The notes beneath the pieces were generated by a model. That model had not been told where the DNA came from. It was given only the letters and a program-made list of their open reading frames with translations, and did no database searches. The translations under genes were made by a program, and so were the position numbers. DNA of 64,000 nt from Ascaris suum (lineage: Eukaryota > Nematoda > Chromadorea > Rhabditida > Ascarididae), in assembly GCA_013433145.1 (NCBI GenBank), contig CM024168.1, positions 6,704,184 through 6,768,183 of the forward strand, given 5' to 3'. Of the stretch, positions 1 to 19,904 are shown piece by piece. Positions within the stretch are counted from its first letter, which is position 1, and every line of letters starts with the position of its first letter.

Positions 1-3000
1 TTTTTTCCATCCCAGATCCAACTAAAAACTATATGTATGAAGCAGTAAAGGTAAACAAAGATGCAGCAAGCTTACGAGAGCAAGTCTGGAAGAGAACCTT
101 GTCATTGAGGCCAAGACGAAGCTCAGGCATCCCAGACAGCATTACTCGCATCCGAATCGATCCAACTATTTCACTGCGTAACACAGTGCCCATTGCGTTC
201 GCCTAAACGTCTTCGAACACTTCATTTATGCAAATGGCGTACATAACTCTCTGACGTAACGTATAAAATTCATCTAATCCTGGAGCTTGCATATTTTTGG
301 TTCCGATACACATACTTATATCAATAACCCACTATTTTAACTTACTTCGATACGCCGCCACTCTACGGTGCGACTGTCAACTGCAGCAGAAGGTATGCAC
401 GCATAGCACTTTTAGTGAGAGTAGACAAAATACAAAGGAGAGTCGATTCAAGGGCAAACGCACACTGACGATTTTTCGCAAAGCATACAAAGAATAAAAA
501 ATCATGCAAAGCTTGAGACAGCGAATAAAAAAGAACGAAAATAGCTGCATATGGAAAACACCACTGGAGACAAAATAAATCAAACGAGCAGAGTCTCAGA
601 AGATGTTTTCGAGCAATTTTTGAACGCTGAGAGATGAAAGACAGCAATGACAAATTGAGGTTTCAAATATCCGCAAAAAGATTCTATGGTTTCGACATGG
701 GCACAAAAATTCACAACAAACTTAAAAAGTAGTTTGGTTATTGATTGTACTGCACATAACTGAGGAAGTTTTAACTGTGAGTACACAAAAGACTCACTGA
801 GTGAAGATCATTCCACCCACACGCAAAAACAGTTGTTTACTCATAAAACATATCACCAAGTAACGTCTCTAGGCATCTTGGCTCATAACTTTACCTTCAA
901 CAACTGTCGTATGTTAGATTTCATTTTAATTTGCCCAAATTACTCTAGACATCAGCTTACTTCTAGGACTTTACATACGAAACACCATCGCAAAGCACAA
1001 CAAAGGTCCGAGCAAAGAGCAAGTTGCTGCGAAATAACCGTCGGGGATATTGACTTAAACAAATGTTTCTGAATCAATGCAGAAATGGTATCAACGCAAT
1101 ACAGAAATAACCCGCCGATCTCTGTAATACACAAACGATATCCTTCAAAAATTCCCACCTCCCTTCTGCTCGACCGCAGTGAAGCTATTCCTTCCGATCC
1201 CTTTTATTGTTCTCTATTATACCGTTCCGCAATTCTAAGTCGAATTGACCAAGATGTTACACTCATATCTTTTCAACCAGAGCAACTTTTTAACAATTAT
1301 GAGGCACAACCTCGACAAGAAAACCAAAGAAGAGAAATTCTTACCAGCATATTAACTGACTCGATAACATCAAGAAACACTTCATTCTTGCGATATTTTA
1401 GGCCATCGGACCTCCACGAGACTGCATTCGTTACGGCCATCGGGGGACGAGGTGCAATATCGAGTGTGTATCGTTCCTGCGTTATATATCTTAAACAATA
1501 CATTAAAAACGCATCGCCCAAACTCGCCTCAATTTTCGTTTTGGGTTCGAAAATTTCTAGAGGAAAGCAACGAGCCTGCGTAAAACTCGCCTCGGCTCGA
1601 TTAACAGAGTGGCCTTGCTGACTTCAGCCGCTTGCGAAGTCATAAGAGCAGACTCCTGCCGCTTGATGTCCCAGTCTCAAATGAGCAACTGCCTTTGTAG
1701 CTTTGCTCATGCAAAGCACACTCTTAGGCACATCTGCAAATTCGGATATCAAACCGCCGAAACACTTTACAATTCCATGTACGCAGCAGTCTTCCAGCCA
1801 ACACTTCTCACCAACTGAAACACCTCATTCGATACCTATCCTTTCTATCGCATACTGTTGCAACAGTTGTCCTTTACAACCTCTCCATAACACACATGAC
1901 AAACAGACAAAACTGCAGCGAACACAAATTTAAGCCTTTTGATCGTGAAATAACAAATTGAAACATAATTCATGATAAGTGCAAACAAAAATTGCGAAAC
2001 CAGGTTTGTAATCGATAAAGTTCGAAGTGAGAAAGGCAGTACATGGCGCGACCCCTCCTTTCCCCTTCCTTCTTCCTCGCCGACGAAGATATAAATTTTG
2101 ATGTAACAGCACAATATTTTCGAGGCTTCAGCAAATTCAAATTTCGCTTTTGAGCAAGCACGTGAATTTTTGAATGCTTTTTAAATTGGAAATCAAATTT
2201 TACGGAGTCAACTACTCCGTACGAATACTTGAAGAATTGTATGAGAAGGCTGTGCTTTGTAACTTTTCGCCCTCGTCGTCATTCCCACCTCCCTCCCAAC
2301 CATCCCCATCCAATCTCCTCCTCAGTAATAATGCACTTATCTCCACTTAACCAAATGAATAAAGTCAATCACCCATTTTAATGAACTCCGCACAGAATTA
2401 TAAAGCGAACGTTACAATAAAACGAATCAGCAAGCCACAAAATAGAGAGACAGCTTGCCATATCCAAAAACCGACGAAAAAAGTTGCACTTCCATCAAAC
2501 TGCAGCTGCACAATTTCGAGACCTAAACATGAGAACTCACTCTTGAAGGATGCGGCTCTCAGTTGTCTGTGGATAGCCAAAATCCATCATCTCATCGAGC
2601 AATTCATAAATCACAACAAAATTGTCTCTAACTGATTCCTCCTCCAAATCCTGCAAAACACCTTTAAAGTGCCCCTCAACTTACCAGTTATAATGTGCAC
2701 TTTCAGTTCAATTCCTGAAAGTTGTATATAAGCAAACTGAAAAGCATTTAAAGCATTAAAGGCCTGAAGACATGATAATTAAATACCCCAAAACCTTCAG
2801 TAGTACGAACCATTCAAAAGCAGTTGCGCAGCACTCATTCTTTCGTGAAAATACGGCTGATGATAGACGTCATAAAACTAAACCAATGCGCCAATGCTCA
2901 AATTTATCTGCTTAGTGATGATTGCGGTCACAGCTACAGCCAGAATTTCAGTTTTTGAGAAAATGGGAGGATGAAGAGGATTCTATTTCTTGAGAGGCGG

Positions 3001-5419
3001 GGAAGGAGAAGAGAGATTCCACTTATTGAGATAAGAGAGATTTCATTTCCTTAATGGATGAGGGGAAGGGGGAGGGGATCTTGCAGCGAGGCTTAGGCTA
3101 AACACATAGTATTTAAGTGGACTAAGAAAGCTGCAACTTAAGCGGGGTAATCTAAGTGAATATGCCAACTAGGCTGAAATCACCCACCGCTCCTCAAACA
3201 TTCCAGTTTTGAGCACCGCTGTTTTCGTTTAGAAAAGCGTTAAGTTCTTCTCCTCCGAGACTCTTTTACTTAACATCATTTTATGAAATTCAAGCACCCT
3301 CGCATTTATCAACCAACCTTGAAATACTCGCTGAACACCTGAATACATTTGTAGAGGAACGCGACCATCATCGCAACGTTGATATTCTTCTTCGCCACAG
3401 ACACCACTGCAATAAACGCTAACCGTTATGGAAACCGGCAGCTGTCGTAGCCGTTCTCAGCACTAAAGCACGATCGGTGGGTTGTGACCTCGCCGTGCAT
3501 GACGCACACCTCCCCAGAAAATTCCGCTTACATGAGGGTTCTTCTGGCAAAAATTTCGCAAACGGGAATTCGAGTTAGGTCGCAATGACCCTAGTTGAAA
3601 CACTGGGCCAGCAAAATGACTAACATCGAAAGTGTATGTACGTATCATCCAAACAAAACAGTCAATAGAACGCTTGCAACCCATTTATACAGTGCAAAAT
3701 CTCGACAAGGTGGATAAACGAACTGCTTCCTTCCTGGCAGAAATATTGCAGCAAAACCAGTGCGAAATCCTGTCACACTTCATCGACTGCACAGAACGGC
3801 TACCAGAACGATAATGATAGAGGGGGAATGGAAGCATTTTTCTACCCGAACACAGCTGGTTAACAGTGGAATCTTGTGGTGTTGTGCTTATTTAAAAACT
3901 CCCTTGTATCCTTTATTAGTTAAGAAGTCATTTAATTAAGCTTATTCTGAAAGCTGTGAACTTGCTCGCAATTCCAAGATAATACTTTCTAAGCTTTCCG
4001 ATCTCCTCACAATTGAAATCGATATTCTGATGTTTTCAACAATTCTCTCTCAACAGCACATCACTGTTCTACTGCAAAAAAGCACAGTGAAAAGAAAAAT
4101 ATTGGGATGATCGTAAGCGGACAGCTTTCTTCCCTCCGACATAAACGAAAAGGAAATACTGAAGTTTTGACAAATATTTCTTTTTTTGTTTCTGCTCGAA
4201 AATCCTGAAAAGCTCTTAATTTGACGAGATTACATTATTGCCTTGCTTCAGCTTCCAGGATTTCAGTCTCTTCTCTCCGACTTGCTTTACCTGGGACATT
4301 TACTTTATTTTCCCCAACAAGGGAAACACAATTATGCTAAAGCACTACACTACACTTGCCCAAGCTACAAAAAAGGGAGGTCTGCAAAAAGACGTACAGA
4401 AGATGTTCATATGTTTTACGTAAACGAAGCTGATTTCATTCTTTTGCAGCACAGGTGACATCTGCCCTTCATCTTCCTTCTCCATTAAAAGTGGCATAAA
4501 TGAATCGATGGCCGACATTTCCACATCACCTCGATAGTTCCGTGACATTATCACCTTCAACATTGCAACCTTTACCTTCCTATAAACGACTACCAATCCT
4601 TCAGATGCTTTAAACTGCAAACATCTCAGTGACTTCACCTGCCTATGCGGCATATAAAAGCTTATACAGCATATAAAAGTAGCAGCCATTTCATTGGTCA
4701 CTCGCCGGGCTGAGCAGCTTACCAGGTGTAACATCTGTGTTGCACATTTACCAACAGGTTAACAACCTATAAACAACACCTGAATAGTTTACTGCGAATC
4801 ACTTCGCCATTCACCCACTTATTTGCTCCATTTGATTTCCGATTCGTCCTCATGAGTTAATCTCGCTGATATTGCCTCAGTGATTAGCCAAAGATATTTA
4901 TGCAAAATCTAACGAAAACATGGCAATGCAAGTGAAACAAGTCTAACGAGCAGCCAAAACGAGTTTAAGCATCCGTCGCCTAATACCTTCTCTTCCGAAA
5001 TGCAAGTAAACACAACGGATGTGTAATTCTCAACGACGCAGCATTTCTCTTAAATTCGCACAAAACAAGCGACGTGCAGCCGTGTAAAATTAAACAGTGC
5101 CCGTGTTACAATTCCCGACAACTTGCACTAGGAATGCACTAGATACACTGCATGTGGATGACCTTTAGGTATAATTTGGATGACAGATTGCCTCGAAAAC
5201 TTTAGGTATAAATTTTCGACTTTTTCAACGAAAGCGTTTTCAAATACTGCCTATGACCTCCACAGTTAGAAACTTTCGACAGTCAACGAGCGCTCTCTCA
5301 AAACATAACAGCATATCTTCGACGTGTACACTAGGAAACATATTGATACAACAAGTAAATAGAGCGAAAAAACTCACATTCCCTTTTAAATCGAGGATGA
5401 AAATGGCCGAACAAGACAT
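1..5419 (-). CDS. apm-1/unc-101: AP-1 clathrin adaptor medium (mu) subunit, 5' part, seven exons
   Basis: The product is the mu subunit of the AP-1 clathrin adaptor, which selects Tyr-based sorting signals at trans-Golgi and endosome membranes. Exons on the minus strand: 5419-5378, 4554-4398, 3406-3318, 2650-2541, 1489-1345, 202-76, and 21 to beyond base 1. All junctions are GT/AG and phases agree across six introns, giving about 230 residues. The longin domain starts [14 protein letters not shown], followed by [12 protein letters not shown] and [12 protein letters not shown]. The mu-homology domain begins near residue 150 with [20 protein letters not shown], then [13 protein letters not shown] and [17 protein letters not shown]. 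These blocks match mu1 better than mu2, mu3 or mu4 as I remember those families. The remaining cargo-binding half lies left of the window. The ATG at 5419 is preceded by an acceptor-like tcattag four bases upstream. Which of the two worm mu1 paralogues it matches is not resolved. Confidence 0.93.
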
Positions 5420-11867
<6,448 letters not shown>

Positions 11868-12815
11868 TCTAAATTTCTACGTCTACTAGAAATGAGTATT
11901 GAAAAACAAAGGAAAAAAGTACTATAACAAACGAATGACTAAAAAGTTGGAATTATGCCAATAAACAGCGAAGTTAACAAATTCGAAATTATGTAAATAT
12001 ATCGTGTCTCAAATATGCTTCAACAATGCTCTCTGCTACCTGAAATCTCCGCCTCCCCCCTCACTGAAACAAAACATCGGTAAGTAACAACAATTCTAAA
12101 ACGACCATCACGGAGCACAAGGTCCCGCCATTAGAAGGCAAAAAATGATTGCAATGAATTTACGAAAGTAACTAATTGTGCAAAAGAGGATCTTCTTTTG
12201 CTTATTTTTCACGAACACAATCGATCGGAAATTGTTCAATACTGAATTGGAACCATTTCCTCAACCAGTTGAGAGACAGCATAATTGGAGATAAAAGAGA
12301 TTGCTGTTATGCAAATATTGTCAAAATTGAGCAATATATTGCATCAATTTTGACAATATTTGCATAACAGCAATCTCTTTTATCTCCAATTATGCTGTCT
12401 CTCAACTGGTTGGGGAAATGGTTCCAGTTCAGTATTGAACAATTTCCGATCGATTGTGTTCGTGAAAAATAAGCAAAAGAAGATCCTCTTTTGCACAATT
12501 AGTTACTTTCGTAAATTCATTGCAATCATTTTTTGCCTTCTAATGGCGGGACCTTGTGCTCCGTGATGGTCGTTTTAAAATTGTTGTTACTTACCGATGT
12601 TTTGTTTCAGTGAGGGGGGAGGCGGAGGGAGGTGGAGATTTCAGGTAGCAGAGAGCATTGTTGAAGCATATTTGAGACACGATATATTTACATAATTTCG
12701 AATTTGTTAACTTCGCTGTTTATTGGCATAATTCCAACTCTTTTAGTCGATCGTTTGTTACAATATTTTTTTCCTTTTTCTCAACACTTATTTCTAAAAG
12801 ATGTAGAAATTTAGA
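11868..12815. repeat. Near-perfect long palindrome, arms about 465 bp, almost no loop
   Basis: The left arm (about 11868-12330) and right arm (about 12344-12815) are reverse complements. The centre, gcaatatattgc at 12331-12342, is itself palindromic with one unpaired base after it. Near the centre the arms differ by isolated substitutions only (for example ttcctcaacc against ttccccaacc). Toward the outer ends they differ by several substitutions and small indels. I see no transposase frame and no clear target-site duplication. It could be a foldback or MITE-type element or an inverted duplication. It lies about 150 bp downstream of the stop codon of the kinase gene, so the kinase 3' UTR may enter the right arm: a minus-strand AATAAA lies near 12719-12724. 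Confidence 0.93.
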
Positions 12816-12963
12816 TTTCTTTTTAAGTAAAAACTATAGGAATCAATCTTAATTTGCCAAGTGCCACAAAAGGAGAATTTCTGGAAATTCCACTCATGCT
12901 GGAACCAAATCTTCTCGACAGCGTCTTAAATTATATAAACTTGCATCCGAAAGTGCTTCGATC

Positions 12964-15900
12964 TCAATCAACCGAACCTATCTGTGACCTCGTTCTCATT
13001 GGCTGCGTACGAAGAACTTTGCTATTCGATAAGCCAATCGGACGGTTCTTTCTCGATGGTGCAGATGGCAATTGGCCGAGATCCAAATGTATTGACAGAC
13101 AAACTGGCAGAATAAGTGGGCCTGTGAGGATTTCTGGAAAAGGATAAATGGTTTTCACAAGAACTGACCAAAATATGAGACGATTGTTTGCGAAAATCTA
13201 AAGAATTGTTCAGAAATACTCCATTTCCACACTGAACAGATTCACCCGTTTTGCTTCAGGTGATATCCGTCTTGCTTCCGTTCAGAGAATAATAACCATC
13301 CATATGTGAATTAAGAAAAATTGGATCTCACTAGCTCAAACACCGCTCCCTCCCCCTCCCCTTCCGCTTGAATAGGATAAGCAAGAAAACTCTTCAGTTT
13401 AGACTTTTTTAAATTGAAGTCCAGTGTCTTATCCGACCCATACTCACAAGTTCCCTCCAGCTTACCTCTTCTGCCACCTTGAGAAAGAACAGAAAAGTTC
13501 GGGAAGGAGAGCATGTGATGCTTTTCAACGCACCAAGAAAATATTTTTACAGAAACAAGCACTTCCTCATAGAAGATAGACGGTCTGCTTCTAGCACTTG
13601 TGCAACCGGCTGCTTTGCGGAAAGTCTTTGCAAAATCGTGGCAGCCACTTCGGCATGGTTTGCCATTTGCTACTACCTGCTATCAAACATCACTTTAAAG
13701 CAAAATGAAGTAACACACCGCCTCGGGAAAAATATCTGATAGCAGTCCAGTCGGCATCTACACGAAAAACCCTTTACACCCCTGATGAAAAGTGGAATGC
13801 ACGAAGGAAGGAGGGGGTGATACTTCATAGACCCGTGAGAACACTCGGAAAAGAAAAAAAAAAAAATTGAAGCTGCCGTTTGACAATTTCAACAAACGGA
13901 AGGACACTTTCCTGTACAACGATACGCAGGAAAAGTCATGTGCTTAAACATATGCACAGAAATCTGGAGGATCCGACATCCGCACGAAATTCTCTCCAAG
14001 TGGATATAGAGGCCAACTGCTGCTGAGATTACAGAATTATGTTCTAATGGACCACATAAAAACTGATGTTTGATAAATGTGTTGAGGTGTTATAGAGCCC
14101 TCGATAAAAGAGATTATGAAATATATGCAAAAATAGAAGAGGCTATAAAGTGCACCTTTGAGAAGAGGTCTCTTATTCTCGTTCAAATCGAGAAGTGATT
14201 CTATTAAATGCTTCAAACCTGTACTCCAGTGAACACTTATCGGCCCGTGCTTCCCCTGTAATTCTTTTTTCAAATCAACACTCTATCGTTTCCAAGTTCA
14301 CTGCACTCAAAGGAAAAAAAACTTGAGAAGTTGCAAATAAAAATAAAACAATAGAAAGGCTTATGTCAGACCCATGTAAGAATCAATTGGCTGAGAATTC
14401 GGGTCTTTCATTTAAAACAAACGAGTGGAAAGCAATGCAAACGGAGGTGGAGCAGGATGTCAAGTGAGCCAGAATGTGTGCATTTTTTGGTTCCATGAGA
14501 TTATTTCTGCAGCCGCAGGCTGTTTGATCAGCTGCAGCGAATAATTATGGAAGGCGTATTCGAATGTGTTCTGATCTTATTTCCAAACTTCCTGAACTTC
14601 TAAAACGACGTAAAAACTGCTAGCATCAATAGCGCTATTTCCTCCTCGTCCTCCCCCTCCTCCTAACGTGGACGTTAGGCGCTTCCTCGATTTAATTTTA
14701 TAAAAAAGAGGGCTGGATGCGAAAATCCGAGATGATGAGAGAGAACGGGAGAGCAGATTATGAAGACATCTCTAGCCTTTAAACGCATCGAAAACATTTA
14801 ACCACAAAAAACAGGTTTTCAAACTAACAGTAAGTTAAAGCTGAACCTTCATAAGGTAACAGCCATATTTAAAAACTTTAAAATTCGACAGAAACAACAA
14901 CTTCGTGACTGCGTAATGCACGATAAAAACAACTCTTTTCCGAAAGGTGTACTCACTGAGCTGTGGTATTAGCTTTGCCCGTGCTTAAATTCATTCCTGC
15001 AAGCACATGTGATTCCACTGACATATACAAGTTGGGAGAAGTCGTAACAATCAAACGGTGCTTACCTTTGTAATTTTCATCACTATTGACGGGAGGTTTT
15101 CGCCATCGAATGCTCTTTGCAGTTCGCAAAGTTCATAAAGGACACAACCCAACGCCCAAAGATCACTCTTCTGGTTGTAGGCGCGGCCTAAACGTTCCTA
15201 TTTGGAGCAATATATCTGGAGAAACTCGCTTCTATGTTTTAAAAAAAGCTGAAAGGTGCGTTGTGGTCTTGAACAAAGTGCTCGCAGCCTGTTCGTGACC
15301 GTCACATCCATTTTGACTTTTCACACAACACATTATAGACAACGTGGAAAATGCGTCTTTTTGAAAATAAGCTAGTAGTGAAAATTCAAAATATATGTGA
15401 GTCAGCCGCGGGTGTGCCGCGAACATTTTGCTCGAAGAGGGTTGCGACACGCATTGAATCGACGTCGAGTTCGAGCTCTGTTCTTTGGAGCTGGGTGCTC
15501 GGGGCTGATTGCCACGCTTGAAGGATCTCAAGTTTAGCGGATTCTTCGATGAAAGGCTAAATTTACCTTACAGAGAGAGAAGATGTCTCCGACGGTCAGA
15601 TTTCGACGATTAATAAAATCTATTAAATAAATAACATGAAAAACCGGAACAATATATAGTGGTAAAAGCAGAGTGAAAACGAGGAAACGGAAAATCTGAC
15701 ACAAAGTAGAAAGGAACAGAAATGAGGGTGCTCAAATACTCCGAAGATATTAGGATAGATTTTATCGATTTCGGGCAGATCGCTGTGAAAGACAAAAGTT
15801 AAACCTTCACAAATCTCCGGTGAAAGATAGTTGGGTGTGCCGACAACCGTCGACGCCAAACTTCTTGTGCTCAGTTCTTTACTGATCCCAAAATCACTCA

Positions 15901-18839
15901 GCTTTACGATGGTCCTCTTCTTATTGAGAAGAATATTTTGCGTCTTCAAATCACGATGCAAAATTTGCTTCGAGTGCATATATTCCAAACCGATTGAAAC
16001 CTAAAAACTAAAACAACATTTGCATATTCTTTAAACTGATGTTTGCATTTCCGATGCCAAAAAGAATATCACGCGTTTCCACAACCTTCATCCACGACAG
16101 ATGGACTGACAAAAGACAGATGTTTCAAAAGACAGCCTACTGACATCAGGTGAGGCTCCAACATATATTAATTATTTGCTTATTTGTTTACTTGTTTACT
16201 TATTTCAATTACTGAATAAATGAGCGACTTGGAAGTGCTCGTACTTCATAAAGAACAGCAGAATAGAGTGATGATGCCACGCTAACTGATTGTGGGTTGC
16301 AAACCGCAGTTGCACATATCGATTACAAATTCAAATTCCACGCATGTAATCGCCTACAAGACAAACTACAAACACTCCTAACTCACACTGAACCGACCGT
16401 TCCAACGAAATGATTATGCAAATGTAAACTTTCAAACACATAAACAGTTCCATCAACACGCATAAACAACACAAAACCGCATTACCTTAAATAGAAGATT
16501 CGGGCATCAAACCTTTTTCCACTCTCCTGGGGGCTTATATTCAAGATAATACCGTGGCCACTGAAGCTCGCATTCCTAACAGATATATAATGGCTAGACT
16601 TGCTGAGATTTTGATGAATGTTGCTATAAAGACTCCCAAATCGACACTCAAGAAAAGAATAAATCAAAAGCATTGATGGTAATGCAAGTATGACTCGCTG
16701 AAGGCGCCATTTATTTATAAAGCGAGGTCGATTCTCAGGAAAGGGTTGGAAGCAAGAAAAGGACAGAACGAAAGAGGAAGATGAAGAAGAGAAACTGCTT
16801 CTAGTGCAATTATTAGATGTGTTATCCTCATATTTAAACAACCTATAACTTACATGTAATATTAAATACTTTCTTAGCAATGCTACTGAAATCCGACTAT
16901 ACGGTTCAGAGTTCCAGAGTGAGGAGAGCCCTCCTGACTCAAGCTACGTCCCCACCTCAGCAAAAGCGTTGGCAAACGGAACGAAACAATAAACCCAAGA
17001 GAGAAATAACAGTATGGCATACCTGGGTGAAATAATTAAGCACCTGCTGTTCCGAGAAGAATACTCCTTTCTGATCGGAAATCATTTTGTCCATTGTGCC
17101 TCCCTCCGCGTATTGCATTACTATCGACAACGCATTTTCCGTCTGCAACGACGACGCTCTTTAAAAGATGAGACTTCTTTCTTTGTCTGAAGACTCAACA
17201 CGGACTTCAACTAAAGCTTTCTCCCAGTAATGACGACATAACGGTATTGAAGCAAGAGTGGCAGTAAGAGTAAAGCGAAGATTGCAATAAAAGTTGCAAC
17301 AAAGAAGAGTAGGAATTGCAATAAAATGAAACAAAGATTGCAGAGATAACAAAAGTGACTTAAATCAGATCTCTCTGGGAAAAACGTTCTTTTCATCGAA
17401 ACGCATATAAGACAAAAACATTAAAGCTATATGAGTAAGCGAAAGAACGCTAGCCTTTTAAAAGATCAGCAAATAAAAACGCTCAATAAGACGAACCTTG
17501 AATGACTCATAGTATCCAATGATATGCGGATGATGTAGACGCTGTAGCAGCGTTACCTCGCCTTGAAATTGCATTACTTCAAATAACTACTAGAAAGGAC
17601 AGTATTCCTGTAAATGAATTGTCAATATTAACCTGGAAATCACTTCAACCGACAAATCTCGACAACGACGGGAAATGAACACCACAGAGAAATGAAAAAA
17701 CTGAAAGATACAATCCTGTGCAGAATTGTTATCAAAACAACGCACCCATCTAGTGCTATTTCCACTTCAACACAAATACTTCTGCTCTTACCTGTGGAAA
17801 AGAGCTCATTCGAAGAGAAAGAATTATAAAAACGAAATTCAGTGAGGGTAATTCTGAATCAATTAGAATTTTTCATCGTAGAATACCGTCCAAACTTGTA
17901 CTGCAAGTTCTATATCTGCAGAAGTAATGAGAAAGGCGCGAGGATGGGAGGGAAAGGAGAAAGATGGAAGTAAAATGAGCAGACAGGGAATGAGTTTCCC
18001 TATTCCCCTCAAAACTCAACAGAACACCAGTAAGTTGAGGAGACGATTAAACAGTACCTTTAAATCCCATCCCAAACCGTCCACAAAACACTCTTCAAGG
18101 ACTCTTATTCCTTCCCATACCATTCAAATATTTTCCTGAACGAAATGCTGCACTCAAAATATTGACGCAAAAATTACCTCCCTGAAGGAACAAGTGAAGA
18201 TTGATATCAACGCCGCAGGCATGAGATGCGCCTTTTGCAAGACTTTTACTTCACTAACCAGTTTCATAAGTCGTTAACAAAAAACAACGGACATCCCATT
18301 GTTTAATGGATGCAACCGATCGTACAAATCTTCAACAAAGGATTCATCGTTTTTAATGGTTTGATTGATATAAGAGAAGGATACGACCGTGCAAATTTTC
18401 GCCGTCTCTGAATATCTATTACTCTTTTTAGGTTGAGAGGGCACCACGGAAAATCCCACAAAGGTGCGCATCCCACGTGCACACCGCACTCCCACATGCC
18501 CTGATAGCTCCAGCTGCGGCGGCTTCAGATGCCGCACGCTGTAACGCGCCTTCCAACTGCAGACTTTGAAAACATATAAAGGGGAATTTGTTTTAAAAGC
18601 TCTTCGCCATTCCGAAATCGCAAACGAAAGTTGAACACCTCACTTTTATTGATATGGAAACCTCAAAGTTGAGAAGACAGCTCACCCATGATGGCGGTCT
18701 CTTCCTCTGTTGTAAGCCCATCGAGAGAAACAGTCTTCACGATTACTGTCTGTCGGAAGACGTCATCCTTCCGACGACACAACCAGCAGACACCGTGCGC
18801 ACCACGACCAACCACTGCTATCTTCTCGTAATCGTCCAT
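12964..18839 (-). CDS. nekl-2: NIMA-related Ser/Thr kinase, NEK8-like, seven exons, 313 residues
   Basis: Exons are 18839-18686, 17576-17497, 17142-17023, 16000-15805, 15187-15066, 14255-14156 and 13133-12964. They sum to 942 nt (313 codons plus TGA), and every junction is GT/AG with consistent phase. The model is a full kinase domain: Gly-rich loop GRGAHG (residues 11-16), VIVK lysine (35), alpha-C Glu 58, catalytic HRDLKTQN (133-140), DFG (154-156), VVGTPNYLSPE (170-180), then YNQKSDLWALGC and NENKRPLLKEIL. The short tail after the kinase domain resembles the start of the NEK8 linker, but no RCC1 repeats follow. As I recall, vertebrate NEK8/NEK9 carry RCC1 repeats, whereas the worm NEKL-2 kinase is short. 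NEK8-class kinases act at cilia and in endocytosis. The orthologue name is therefore probable rather than proven. An acceptor-like tttgcttag lies 28 bases before the ATG. Confidence 0.9.
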
Positions 18840-19460
18840 GCATGTGAATTTGTATTATCGAGCCTAAGCAAAGAATTATGCATATAGCCACAAACAAAGA
18901 TTGATAAGCATGTCTTCTGCGCAAATTTATGTATACCTCTGCTAATAAAAACCATTATAAAAACATCTCCGAGTAAACACTCAGTCATATAAGAGGCATA
19001 CATTCTCAAGACCTACCTATTCCTGAAAGGAATAAGATAAAAACCTTCCCATCCACCAACTAATAATTGCCTTGCTTATATAACGCTTATAAAAGGTCAC
19101 AGAAGCCGATTCCGAGGCCAAGCACAACAAGAGTAGAGAAGGTCTTTCTGGTGGGAGAGAGGAGGGAAAGGGGTGACGATGGCAGGAAGGAAATGACTGG
19201 AGCTACGAGACAAGGCGAAAATACGCCAAAACATTTTAACAGTCCGCTACGTGACAGTGAAACTGCCAGTGCGAAGCAATGATGTGCGCCAGATTCGAAA
19301 CCACGACCACATTAAATCCGATAATCCAGCCATAGGGCCCAACCTCAAAGAGGCATCTAAAAAAAGGACTGTTGAAAATGCGTGAATGCAACATAAGTAA
19401 AGGATCGCTAAAGCAAAATTCTCAAAGAACGCCAGCTCCTCAAGCAATCGCTGTTGGATT

Positions 19461-19904
19461 CTAACTGCAACTAGCAGCCATACAAACACGAACAAAACAA
19501 CTTTCTAAATTCTGCGAGGTTTTGCGAGGGGGAGGAGGGATTGTTTCATCCGAGAATTTTGAACCTTTGGGCGGGTTATAATGGATGTGCAGACGGACTT
19601 CGAGCCTTCTCGAAACCTTGGAACCTGATCGTTTTTTCGAACCTGGTGAAGACTGGGAATGGAGAGGTGGGAGAAGGGGCTCGCTAGAAGGAGAGGACGA
19701 ATTTCCTACTGGCAAATTTTGAGGAAGGCGCTGATGGACATTTGACGGTTTCTCCCTGATCGGCACCGATTTCCTACTGATCCACATTTGACTCCTGCTA
19801 GCTTGCCACATGTATAACTGCAGAGCAGCGGTGGAGCATCGTTCGCCGAGAGTGTGCTCAGCTTTCTTGCAATTGCGCGTTGCGACATTGCCGTTTCGAG
19901 CCAT
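19461..19904 (-). CDS. Hypothetical Ser/Pro/Arg-rich low-complexity protein or exon
   Basis: An ATG-initiated frame of 147 residues lies in a locally GC-richer segment, just upstream of the kinase gene on the same strand. It opens MARNGNVATRN. The middle and end look disordered and basic, with runs such as SSSPSSEPLLPPLHSQS and KKRSGSKVSRRLE and a proline cluster IPPPPRK. Part may be a spliced exon: an acceptor-like gctagcag lies inside, and a weak GT donor follows the LE near 19500. A second overlapping minus frame (19706-20050, MAFPRKQETRN) also looks protein-like, so the true model may join the two. I recognise no family. Confidence 0.38.
   Translation of the reverse strand: MARNGNVATRNCKKAEHTLGERCSTAALQLYMWQASRSQMWISRKSVPIREKPSNVHQRLPQNLPVGNSSSPSSEPLLPPLHSQSSPGSKKRSGSKVSRRLEVRLHIHYNPPKGSKFSDETIPPPPRKTSQNLESCFVRVCMAASCS

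Noticed and set aside
1085..1621. 178-codon plus-strand open frame
   Set aside because: It lies antisense over a confident AP-1 mu exon (1489-1345). Its openness there is a mirror of that coding sequence, and it has no domain.
12176..12498. Twin open frames with nearly the same protein on opposite strands
   Set aside because: They are the two arms of the palindrome read in turn. There is no ATG-linked gene structure or domain.
15623..15804. C-terminal continuation of the kinase exon at 16000-15805
   Set aside because: A GT donor and a perfectly phased next exon (15187-15066, YNQKSDLWALGC) show that this is intron.
18274..18537. Minus-strand open frame inside the first kinase intron
   Set aside because: It lies between phased kinase exons, has no splice partners and no recognisable domain.
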